From the NCBI GenBank assembly GCA_028641055.1, contig CM054062.1, positions 187,053,958-187,117,957 on the forward strand: a stretch of DNA of 64,000 nt, given 5' to 3'. The notes beneath the pieces are model-generated. The model saw only the letters and a list, made by a program, of their open reading frames with translations, was not told the DNA's origin and searched no databases. Positions 11,709-21,720 of this stretch are shown piece after piece (position 1 is the stretch's first letter; each line of letters opens with the position of its first letter). The DNA comes from Alopecurus myosuroides (Eukaryota > Streptophyta > Magnoliopsida > Poales > Poaceae). Both the position numbers and the translations under genes were made by a program.

Positions 11709-11828
11709 TATTTATTAATTGAGTTACATTATTGAGCTTATTGATTCGTAAAAAGAAGAGAAAGTAGAACAAAATGATAAAATTCCATGTGGTACGGGGG
11801 AGGGGGGCGGGCGGGCGTTGGGATTAGG

Positions 11829-11940
11829 CGCAGCCCCAAACCTTTGATCCGGGCGAAATTTGGTCCGTGGACCATCCAAACGGACTAAATTCGGACCGAT
11901 TTGGTGCCTTAGGGTTTGCTCTCATATCATTGGGGCTGCG
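11829..11940. repeat. Short inverted-repeat unit, possible MITE
   Basis: A perfect 11-bp inverted pair, CGCAGCCCCAA at 11829-11839 and TTGGGGCTGCG at 11930-11940, encloses 90 bases containing the nested inverted motif GGTCCGTGGACC. No matching target duplication is seen, so it may instead be the true right end of the neighbouring Harbinger element. Confidence 0.4.
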
Positions 11941-12910
11941 TGGCGACAAGCTAAGCACTAGTATCCTTGGAGATGCAAAGTTGCCTAGTAAGTTGTTGCG
12001 GTAAAGCGCACAGGAACATCCGAACAATCCCTGCTCGGGTACGAATCAGTCGTGCAGGACAACAATAATTGATCGGGTTGACTGTTGCTTCATGACGCGC
12101 GCGCCGAGATTTTCGCTTCAGCAGGGATACGACGCAGTGACCTCTGGAGCACGCGCGGTTTTCAGCCGTCGGGTCTGCCCTGCGTGCTCGATGCTCGGTC
12201 CCTTGGCGACACCGCCTGTATCCTGACTCCTGATTGCTCGCTAGGTGCGTTTCGTAGGACGTACCTCCCTCCCGGCCGGCCGTGCTTAGGGCCCGCGGTG
12301 CAATGCAACACCAGTACAGTACATGTACACCACACGCGCGCACAGAGCAGAGGCCGGTCGATGGCGACAGTGAGGAGCCGGCCGGCCGACCGGGTGCGTC
12401 CATTCAACTGGCGCCACAGCGGGCCGGACCGAATCATGGTGAAAGAGATGGAGCAGAGATCGCCTAAAAAAAGATGGGCTATTATATGTGTACCGCCCGA
12501 GACAGGCGGTGAGGACTGAGGAGTGCTCCCTAGAGGGCGTGAGCAGACATGCATCATTGATGGGCCACTGCGGCGGCGACGTGCAGGCACCAGGGCTGCA
12601 CTGCGAAGACAGAATGATCCGTTCCAATCGCTTGGGGTGCTGCCTGCTCCATTTTTACTGGAGCCACAGCCACGGTGTGGCACTACCAACTGTTCCCAGC
12701 AGGGCTAGATTTGACACTTTCTTATTCTTTACTATACTCGCTTAGAGCCATCTGCAGGTGCTTTTACCGGTGCCAATTGTTCCCAGCACCGACGCCTGGA
12801 ATTTCGAGGCGATCGAACGGCCTGCCACGCTTCTGCAGCAGCAAGCCACAAGGCATGATTCAGTATGTAAATGGACAGTCCGTTGGACATTGTGGCTATA
12901 GCCGCTTCAG
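11941..12910. other. Gene-free GC-rich stretch
   Basis: Several short overlapping open frames on both strands, none with recognisable domains, repeats or splice structure. I see no gene, RNA or mobile-element end here. Confidence 0.4.
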
Positions 12911-13184
12911 CCACATATCCAGCGGGGGCTGCTCAAATGCGGACCAATTTGGTCCGCATTTTGTCTGTTTGAGTAACCGTCCACTGTCCTCGAACACGGC
13001 CCGGACCAGGTGCCCCCAGCGGGGCTGTTCATACCAAAACGGACCATTTCATAGATTGCGTAGGGCCCATAGAGGCCCATAGATTTACAACGTAAAAAAA
13101 ATAAAAAACAGAAAAAAAATCTAGCTAGGGCTAGACGGCCACTGACCAGTGGCCTCGCGGCGGCCGGAGTTGCCCCGGAGCATC

Positions 13185-14174
13185 CTAGTCGTCTAGGATG
13201 ACGTACTCCGGGGTGTTGGGGGCGAGGTGGGGTGGGAGCGGGGCGGCCCTCGCCCCCTGCGGCGTGGGAGGCTGGGTGGCGGGCTGGGGCGGCGGCAGCT
13301 CCGGTTGGGGCGCAGTCCATTCCCACTGCATGCCCACCATAGGCTGGAACCACGCCGGGACCGGCGCGTGCTCGTCCCGCCCGTCGTCGTCTACCTCCTC
13401 GTGGTAGGGGTAGATGTCGACCTCCTGGACGCGGATGGCCGCCACGGCCTCATCCACAGCCCTGGCGCCGGCTGCGCGGGCCTCCGCCTGCTCCGCGGCC
13501 TGCTGGGCGGCCACCGCCGCGAGCGCGTCCGCCAGCGCGCGCTCCTCCGCCGCGACCGCTGCATCCGCCTCCCTCTGGGAGGCCTCGATGGCCATGGCCA
13601 GCTGGAGCTCCTCGCTGGGCTCGGCCATGGCGGCGTCGTCGTCGTCCTCGTCCTCGTACCACTGGGGGGGTTCCTCCAGTAGCTCCTCCTTGACGGCCGG
13701 GGCGCGGTCGCCAATGCGGAGGGGGCGGAGAGGTGGTGGGGGCGCCGCGGTGCCATGCCGCGCCGGGCGTGGAGGTGATGGCGGCGGGAACTGCGCCGCC
13801 CCGCGCGCCCCGAAATACGACCTGCGCCGCAGGTCGTGTTCATCCGTTAACCATGTGTCCCAATGGGGACTGTTCACGGCGAACGCCGGGTGGCCGCGCA
13901 GGTCGGGCGGCAGCTCGTCGCGGCGGCGGTGGATCTCCACCTCCCGCTCGAGGCCCGAGCGCGGGACCGGCGGCACAGGGATACGATCCCTGTTCAGATG
14001 CCACCCGTCGGGGAGGTGGACATCCGGCCATGGAACTGGGATCGCGCGATCCCAGTACCACTGGCACCTCCTCTTGTTGAGGTAGGGCCAGTCGCGGACG
14101 CGCGCGGGCACCAGCCGGAAGGGGGCTGCCGACCCTTGAGAAGAAGGGGGAGGAGAGGGGGGCGGCGTTCGCAC
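13185..14174 (-). CDS. 329-codon ORF of unknown function in a DNA-transposon-like unit
   Basis: Open for 329 codons. The N-terminal third has a Trp/Pro-rich basic region: RDWPYLNKRRCQWYWDRAIP, VHLPDGWHLNRDRIPVPPVP, RDELPPDLRGHPAFAVNSPH and DTWLTDEHDLRRRSYFGARG. I recall similar Trp-rich proteins as common in grass transposons, without a known role. The middle is acidic followed by an Ala/Glu-rich helical stretch (EEERALADALAAVAAQQAAE-like, about residues 200-260). The C-terminus is Pro-rich and ends APNTPEYVILDD. Very high GC makes overlapping frames open too, but this frame has the ordered composition and an acidic end like transposon accessory proteins. Not a recognised transposase. Confidence 0.5.
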   Translation of the reverse strand: MRTPPPSPPPSSQGSAAPFRLVPARVRDWPYLNKRRCQWYWDRAIPVPWPDVHLPDGWHLNRDRIPVPPVPRSGLEREVEIHRRRDELPPDLRGHPAFAVNSPHWDTWLTDEHDLRRRSYFGARGAAQFPPPSPPRPARHGTAAPPPPLRPLRIGDRAPAVKEELLEEPPQWYEDEDDDDAAMAEPSEELQLAMAIEASQREADAAVAAEERALADALAAVAAQQAAEQAEARAAGARAVDEAVAAIRVQEVDIYPYHEEVDDDGRDEHAPVPAWFQPMVGMQWEWTAPQPELPPPQPATQPPTPQGARAAPLPPHLAPNTPEYVILDD

Positions 14175-14512
14175 CTACTCCGCTTGGGCGCGGGCGGCAC
14201 GGGTGAGTGGGGGTGGAGGTGGGAGAGGGGGCTGGGTGAGGGCGCGCAGCAGCGGCGTGAGCTGCCGGCCTCGTTGTCGTTTTTGCCCTTGCCCCAGTTC
14301 AACCAGCTGCGGCCCATGGCGCGGCGGCTAGGGTTGCGGCCGGCGGCGAGGGAGCCGAGGGGGGAGAGGGTGGCAGTGACTACGAGGCACTGTTGGGCTC
14401 GGGGACTGAGGAGGTGGTGGGGAGGCGGTGGAATGGACGCGTGGCCGCAGGTCCCATTTAAATAGGACCGGTGGGGGAGGCGAGCCGTCGCCACGGTCAC
14501 TGGCCGGCGGGC

Positions 14513-17500
14513 TGTCGCACCCGGACTTCTAGAGGATACTCGCAGTTCCGTTGAACAGTAGTGGATTGGATTACGGGGCTTACCGGCACCCGCATCTCTT
14601 ACGAGTAGGCCAACACACGTATGTGTGACAACCAACCCCTATCTGTTCAGCGTCTACGTAAACCATCCCATAGAAATCAGGACACTACCATTGACGTACT
14701 TCATACCATACACACATGGTACGTCAACGGCGTTGAACAAAATGATAACACAACAGATCTCTAAGACACAAAAGATGGAAATAAGTTGCAAATAGCTCTC
14801 ACTAGAGCAGAGATAGCAAATACAATCATCCAGAGGACACATGTCCCAACATAACATCATTACATCTCAGCGGAAGCATTCAAAGGGTCTGAGTACAGAC
14901 AAATCCAAATAGGCTTAAGAAGCCGGGAATGAAAAGAAAACGGAGCCCATCCACGATGTCTCGGATCCTGCCCGGGTCCGCTACCTACTCGTCAGCAGCC
15001 TCGTCAAACTCCACGTAGTAGCCGTCACGGGGATCCTCGTAAGCGTAGTCTGCGGAAACCACAGCCCCAAAGGGGTCAGTACATAAACGTACTGGCAAGC
15101 AAGACTCACAGTTCACCAAAGTGTAACCCGTCAACACCAAGCACAGATGCCTTGGGTTCAACGGAAGAAAGGGATATAAAAGATGCTGCAACTGGCTGCA
15201 CTAACCAACTACAGAAAACATACTACAACTTCCGGCTATCAGAAAAGGGATAAGGTAGCGTACCGTAACCAACTACAACTAACCACCAAACAAACCCATC
15301 CTGGATCTCGCCCCTTATCCAAAGAAGCAATCCGAGGATAACTCACACAGTTGGATTAATGATGGATCAAGTTGTTGTGTCGATAAGCCTATTACTAGTC
15401 AAGTTATCATTAGTTAGGTGTAAGTTGTTCTGAGTACTTGTTAGCCAGTACTTTCACCAAGTCAACCATAACCGCGGAAAACACGGCTTCTCGAGAAGAT
15501 TTATCCCTGCAGGGGTGCACCAATTTGGCCGTACACGTAAGAATATCCCGCCAGGATGGAAATGCACTTCCACCAAGCGAGGCACTCTACACAACTCAAC
15601 TCTTCTTCGCATCAAGCCAAAAGCACCACGTGTTGTGCGTGCGCGGCTAATCGAGCCCCACGAAGAAAAGGGGACCCTCATAGCACTGGAAGACCACGCC
15701 GCCCTAAATGCCGACTACAAAAGTTCCACCCTGGCCTCGGGTTCGTACCTGCATATGCATGCATCAAATGGAAAGCCCGAACTAAGTGTGGTGATTTGGA
15801 CGAGATGCGAATCGAGTCAAATTGAGGGGGGCGCCCGTACACGCTTCCCACATGCGGATAGTGCGCTCATCATGGATCAGTAGACAAGACCCTTTTCCTA
15901 TTAGGGTCGACACTAGCAGGCCTCAAAACCACGCCGGGCCTCCTGCCGGTGCCTTATCAGCAAATTATTATTACCTCAAGATTAACGGGTTGTTGTTTAA
16001 CCTCGAGCCCCAGAATATAAACAGATATGATAACAGAAAGTAACTGATAACAGACTCGAGCAAAAACAACCCTGAGCATGCTAGTAAGACACGGGCTCAA
16101 CCAACGGGGTTATAGGACTGGAGGTGAGGCAATATCAGGGTTCAGGGTATCATGTGATAGGTTCGTAACAGAAGCAACGATACATATGGCTAGCAGAAAT
16201 AGACAACGGAAAGTATCGGTAACCAATGTTGAAAGGAACACAATGGTTCATGTGAGTGATAACTTGCCTGCAAACTCAGTAGCCTGGTACTGAGCTAGAT
16301 CCTCAGAAGGGGTGTCGTAAGTATCGTCTGTCTCAACGTCGTCGTCTATCCGAGAAGAAGCAAACAAACAATATAGGAAGATAAACAATCAATATCATGG
16401 CATAGTGCACAATCATGGGATGATGCATGACAATTTTATGGATGCATCAAAATAAACTAGTTGACATGGTAACACAATTTAAATGGACACATATGCAATT
16501 TTGAGTTGCATATGAAAAGCCCATGAATTTTGGTTGAAACAATTGTTTTCCAATTAACCAACAGGTGAAAGTGGATTAGTATGATGCATGGATGAGGAAA
16601 ACAACAAAATAACAACAATAGAACCAATTTAAATGGTATGGAAAACATATTTTATTTGCATTATTTGGATTAATTATGAATTAGTTATGGATTTTAGCAA
16701 ATTACAAATGATTTGTTTGAATTCAAATTTTGAATGCATTTGGAAAATTCAAAACAGAAAACAAATGCTATAATTAGATAGAGAATTAAATTTGGATCAA
16801 CACACATATTTTATTTTTGTTATTTGGAATTATAAAATAAAAGTTATTAGCTTGTTAGTTTCAGGGACCAAATTGCAATTGTTTAGGACTTAAACAGAAA
16901 AGAAAAAGGCTTAAAAACATTTTATACCGCACTGCTGTCTACCCTAGACACTGGCAGTGGGCCTAGGGCTAACACGCGCTTGCGTGGCATCACCAGTGGC
17001 TGACAGGGGGGCCACCCTGTCAGCGAGCCGCGCAAAAACTTGGTTTATTCCACGGACGCGAGGGATCGAACTCGCGACCTGCCCGTGCGAGCCCAACGCT
17101 GCAACCAGTACAGCGAACGAATGTTTCTGTCAGATACAGGGACGCGGACAGGTTATCGTTTCCCCTGCGCGTTAACTGAACTTTGCGCGCACGCTGTCTG
17201 AATTTTGACAGTGCAGACGACGCCGGCGGCGAGCACCGATGCGTTGCTGCGCCGTGCTGCTGGTGGTTCTCGTGGGGTGCTGTGGTGTGCACGGTGGTGC
17301 GGTGGTCGTGCAGAGAAGGGGGAGGTGGAGGACACGTGATGCTCACCGGCGAATGTCGTCGAGCAGAGGCCCGAGGCAGAACTGGTGGCAGCAACGACGT
17401 GGACGGCGGCGGCGATCTGGACGCTCTCCGGGGTGGCTGCGGTGTCCAAACGGAGAAGGGAGAGGTGGTGGGTTGATTCCAGGAGCTAGCTAGGGTGGTG

Positions 17501-18504
17501 GCGCAACGAGGCGGCGGTGTTCATCGTGGGTTCAGGCGGCGCTCTCCGGTGAGGGGATGCAGAGAGGGGAAACCGGCGAGGGAGAGGGAAAGATGGCGGC
17601 AGAGCTCGAGGGGATAGGGGTCTAGGGTTTAGGGCTACGGCGCGGGGACCTAGGGTGCTTAAATAGGGGGGTACAGGGCGTGGATCGCCGTCGGAGGGCG
17701 CTGCTGCCGCCGTGGCGCCACGGATGAGCTGCCGTACGCGATGACGAAGGAGAAATAGATGGCGAACCGGTACGCGGGCTGGAGAGGGGAGAAAAAGGGC
17801 CGGGCTGCGCGGAGAGAAAAGGAGAAGGTGGGCTGGGCGCAGCCCACTGCCCCCTGGCGCCATTTTATTTTTAAAATTTCTCTCCTCCTTTTTTTTTTGC
17901 AGAAAAAGGAAATGGAGAAAAAGATGGGATTTTTGAATTAGGAAAATTTTGGGAAAATTTGGGTGGGTTAAATAGGTCAACAGCAACCACTCTACAACTT
18001 TGATTTTCAAAATTTTCAAAATAACTTGATGTTTGTATTTAATTCAAATTTGGATGATTTTTATATTAAGTGAACATTAATGAAAACAAACTTTTAAATA
18101 GGGTGAACCCTATGTGAATTTAGAACAAATGCTTATAAGTGTTTGGTAATTTTTATATTTTCAACTTGGGTGCTGTTTGTAAACTGTATTTGAATTTTTG
18201 AATAAGATTTGGAATTAATTGATTGATTTAAACCATCATTTTAATAGTTGAGCACTATGGAATAAAATGGAAACAAATGGTTGTTTGAGTTGGACTTTTT
18301 ATTTGAAAAAAGATTGTAACATGACAAGTATGAACAAGCATTTGAAATATGTTTGAATTTGAATTGTGAAAACAGAGAAAAACAGATGCAAACAAATAAG
18401 AAACAAATGCAAACAAATAAATGAGCATGATGACATGATGCAAAACTTTAATTAAACAAGAAACAAACATGCTAGGAGTGGTTTTTCATACTTGGGATGT
18501 TACA
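14513..18504 (-). repeat. Solo LTR, 3,992 bp (LARD/Sukkula-like), with target duplication
   Basis: On the minus strand it starts TGTAACATCCCAAGTATG (at 18504) and ends GTGCGACA (at 14513). CGGGC is present directly on both sides (14508-14512 and 18505-18509), a perfect 5-bp target duplication. No internal region is present, so it is a solo LTR left by recombination between two LTRs. It has no long ORF. A TTAAATA/TATTTAA box near 17660 could be its promoter. The size fits the very long LTRs of large retrotransposon derivatives (LARDs) such as barley Sukkula, which is inference. The related copy at 28025-31714 has the opposite orientation. Confidence 0.85.
17045..17118 (-). other. tRNA-like segment inside the solo LTR
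   Basis: Read on the minus strand, GGTTGCAGCGTTGGGCTCGC followed by GGTCGCGAGTTCGATCCCTC resembles the D-arm to T-arm of a tRNA, with a box-B-like GTTCGATCC (17063-17071) and a weaker box A. The 5' acceptor side and a full cloverleaf are not convincing, so this is probably a tRNA-derived relic and not a tRNA gene. The same site in the second LTR copy keeps GGTTCGAGCC (29618-29627). Confidence 0.4.
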
Positions 18505-18726
18505 CGGGCCACCCCCTTTGACCGAAAACTGGCGCGGACGCGCGCGTGTCCGTTTCGCGTCCGCGGGCTGCTCAAATCTGACCCAAATTTGGTCAGGGTT
18601 TGAGCATCCGCGGACGGAAAACGGACCAGGCCGTGGGTTGAGCAGCCCTGCTGGGGCCTCGTTTTGTCCGGACCTGCTCAAATCCGGTCTGTCCGGGCCA
18701 AATGAGCACTGCCGCTGGAGATGTCC

Positions 18727-19924
18727 TAACTGTTACGTGGGATTTGCGACCGCCACTTAAATCACTTCGCGATTTGATGCGGTTAAGTGGTTTATATGGC
18801 ACTCCCGCATAAACGCTAGTGTTCACGCACACGCCTCCACTGCGCTGATTCTGCCGGCTACTAGCATGACAAAAGCAGCCAGCCTGAGCGTGGCAAGCTT
18901 GCAAGCACCACTTTTCATGGTTCTTTCTCCACATGCACACATTTATATACTGAAAAAATCCTTAAAATTCACGAAACACTTTAATATTGGAACTGGTACT
19001 TCAATACTACTCCACGTAAACCCACAACCAAAAATTATGTTCATAACCTGTGATTTGAACGTTGCAAAAATAATCAGGAAATATTTTATACAAGCAAGCA
19101 TCGCCTACGTAGGGAGACTAGCTCTGAAAATTCCATTCATAACATACACACTGGCAGAGCAACCACAAGGTTGTGACAGTCGAATTAAGTACTAAACAGA
19201 TACTAGGAATGAGTCTTCTTTAGGAAGCAAACATCTGGAGCACAAACAACTATGGTACCACAGGAATATCTATCATACAAGCGCCTGCTCTCGTCATAAC
19301 TTTCTGGTTACCTTCATTGTGCTCATTATTGCGTCCTGTTTCAGAGAAAACAGAGGAAGCATAAGTACAGGAATATTACACAACATAGTAAGAGAGAAAA
19401 ACCTATGTTCTCAAGCAGATTGGCCAACAGCCTATGTTCCAAACAAGGAACCATCAGGTTCATGCAGCTTTCAGAAGTTCCACAATAAAAATGAACAAAA
19501 AAAAAATCCAGTCACTAGAAACCTATGAGAAAAACCGTGTTCTCCACATATATATCATATGCACCAAAATTACAGAAATGCATCTGACCGTATATATAAG
19601 CAGTTCCTTCCCTGATATGCAGATTTTCTAAAACTAGGCAAGGTGGCATCCAGAGATGGGCATGCAAACTTGTTCGGTCACCAATCAAATAGATAATCTA
19701 GCAACTAGTGTTTTCAGGTATAATAATTCCTTACAGAAGCATGTTTGTTTATTGCAACTACTTGAGATTGTTATTACAGGAATAACCAGAATATACCTTC
19801 AATCACTAGTTAGCCATTCACAAATAACCAGAATATACTTCAGTACAAGTCATTAGTGGTCAAGACATAAGGAATGCAATAAGTAGCTGAACTTTTAAAA
19901 AAAACAATGCAAAAAGAATATACC
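18727..19924. other. Gene-free stretch
   Basis: AT-moderate sequence with only short open frames; I see no domain, repeat end or splice pattern. It lies between the DNA-transposon-like unit and the hAT pseudogene and may hold the untranscribed flank of the latter. Confidence 0.4.
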
Positions 19925-20024
19925 TCACTCAAAGGTCATCATCTTCCACAATATCAGCAAGTGACTCAAACTTCTTAAACCAATCTTGGAGGCAGATTAA
20001 GGCTTCAACAGTGGTACAGCTCAA

Positions 20025-21190
20025 TCAACTTCTATAATCACTAATAACCCGTTGTCCGGTACTAAACGTTGATTCTGATGGTGCAACTGAAGCTGGTATA
20101 GCAAGGACATCGCGAGCTATTCGAGCTAGGACATGATACTTTGAAGAATGAATGCTCCACCATTGAAGAATGTCGAAATCGTCTATGCGAGGGAAAGTTT
20201 CCTCTTGCAAGTATCTATCAAGCTCATTCTTAGGCTGGCGTTGCTTCATGCTCAAATGTTGGTCCCAGTCAGCTAGAGGGTTATTGTCTTCCATCACAAC
20301 CTCATGAATCTTTTCAACTTGTGTTGGTTCATTCGTTGATTTTGACATTTCTGAAGAATACTCCTTGAAGAGGTTGTCCAGCGCTGCTTTCACCTTACCC
20401 AAGTGGTTTGCAACATCTGATCCGAAGGCTTGCTTTAGTCAGAACTCAATGAAACCATATTTGAATCTTGGATCAAGAATTACAGGGCTTGAGTTTACCA
20501 AATAAGACTCTAACCAATATTTTTTCAAACTTATCTTCCATTGCTTCCAGCATTGATTGGATAAGTTCATCCTTTGTTGATGCTTCTTTATCCAACAATA
20601 GCTTCACATTCCATATTTCATGAAAGTACAGATTCGAAGTTGGGTAAGTTGAACCAAAAACTACTTGTGTTGCTGTTTGAAAAACTCTTAACATGGAGCA
20701 AACAGTTTGAGCTCTTTTCCACTCCGAAGACGACGGACAAAACTTGTAGTTCGTGTCCTCTTTCCCTAAAGTATGGAAAGCTTTTCGAAATGGAAATGAT
20801 GAGTCTAACATAAGGTAGGTGGAATTCCACCGTGTCGACACATCAACTGAAGGAAGCTTGCAAGATAATCCAACTCGTCTCACAACTTCTTTGAACTTAT
20901 CCAATCTAGATTGAGAGCTCTTAACATATTTCGCACTCTCTCTTATATTGTCTATCACACTTTTCATTGATACCAGCCCATCTTGGACAATCAGATTTAA
21001 AACATGGCATGCACAGCGAATATGAAATAATTTACCTTCATAATGCAGCATATTCTTGCTCACAAGATTGTCTCTTAGGTTATTGACCATTGTACCATTA
21101 ACAGATGCATTGTCTAGAGTTATACTAAATAGATTGTCCTGAATGTTCCAATCTTGCAAACGTTGTACCATTAACAGATGCCGCATGATG
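20025..21190 (-). pseudogene. hAT (Ac-like) transposase, 3' part, broken
   Basis: The upstream block (21190-20473) matches the catalytic core and DUF4413-like region of plant hAT transposases of the RICESLEEPER type: SITLDNASVNGTMVNNLRDN, IRCACHVLNLIVQDGL and VDVSTRWNSTYLMLDSSFPF. The downstream block (20402-20025) is the C-terminal dimerisation domain: DILQWWSIHSSKYHVLARIA, AIPASVAPSESTFSTGQRVI. The two are separated by a frameshift near 20500 and an in-frame stop near 20443. The N-terminal BED zinc finger is missing. A 19-base segment TTGTACCATTAACAGATGC is present twice near its 5' edge (21090 and 21163). It lies just downstream of the kinase-subunit gene. Confidence 0.85.
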
Positions 21191-21299
21191 CAAACGTTGT
21201 CACAACATGTGATCATGCAAACTTGCAAACCAGTAAAAAGACAATGACAGCGCAAAACTTCGGAACAGCACTAGGAGTGATGACATCCAAGTTCGTAAC

Positions 21300-21720
21300 T
21301 AGTACAGCTTTGTATTATTACACCACATCACCATGACAAAACACTCAAGAATAAGAATCACAAGATCTAACTTCTCTGACCTGACAGTTCAGTGGGTTTC
21401 CACGGTTCTCACTTTTCTACACGTATCATCCATTCCTGGGGGCTCCCTCCAAAGTCCAAACAACAACGAAATGAGGGCATATGTATGTATGTATGTATGA
21501 ACTCAGCACGCCCGCCACAAGGTAAACAAAGTGGGCAGGGCAACATCATGATGATAGTACAGTACAGCGTGTACAACACCAACCAACCCAAGCTCCCGCA
21601 GATTACCGAAAATATTCCTGTACCTGAAGTGCTTTTACAGGAAGAGAGAGGCCACGAGTTGCTGGTTTCGCAGTGAGTTGTCAAGCATTAGCATCGACTT
21701 CAAGTGGTGTGGCGGCTATT
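21300..21720 (-). other. Probable 3' UTR of the SnRK1 beta-subunit gene
   Basis: Non-coding sequence directly after the stop codon, up to the hAT remnant. AATAATAC on the minus strand near 21313-21320 could act as a poly(A) signal. A short (TATG)n microsatellite of about five units lies at 21481-21498. The extent is inferred from position only. Confidence 0.4.

Larger units (their letters stand above)
9630..11823 (+). mobile_element. PIF/Harbinger DNA transposon, decayed
   Basis: Boundaries come from an inverted pair: TCCCAACGCCC at 9630-9640 and GGGCGTTGGGA at 11813-11823. Just outside lie CTA (9627-9629) and TTA (11824-11826), a plausible mutated 3-bp target duplication of the type this superfamily makes. 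The interior contains a PIF/Harbinger transposase pseudogene. It interrupts the gypsy RT. The right boundary is less certain because another inverted-repeat unit follows directly, and gypsy sequence does not resume there. Two Stowaway MITEs are nested inside. Confidence 0.55.
12911..18726 (-). mobile_element. DNA-transposon-like unit with long divergent inverted ends, split by a solo LTR
   Basis: The left end (CCACATATCCAGCGG at 12911, then GGGCTGCTCAAATGCGG) and the reversed right end (GGACATCTCCAGCGG at 18726, then CAGTGCTCATTTGG) are related inverted repeats. The similarity continues inward for over 100 bases with interruptions (for example CCCCAGCGGGGCTGTTC against CCCCAGCAGGGCTGCTC). Without the 3,992-bp solo LTR the unit is about 1.8 kb. 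It contains one long ORF on the minus strand but no recognisable transposase. No clear target duplication is seen. PIF/Harbinger-like by general appearance; the superfamily is not settled. Confidence 0.5.

Noticed and set aside
13414..14085. 223-codon + strand ORF rich in Ala/Ser/Gly
   Set aside because: Shadow of the minus-strand ORF 13185-14174 caused by high GC; composition is monotonous and no domain is present.
17045..17118. Functional tRNA gene
   Set aside because: Box-B-like core is present but the acceptor stem and anticodon arm do not pair convincingly; kept only as tRNA-like.
17486..18019. 177-codon minus-strand ORF and overlapping GC-rich frames
   Set aside because: It lies within the solo LTR, is low-complexity, and is not preserved in the second LTR copy.
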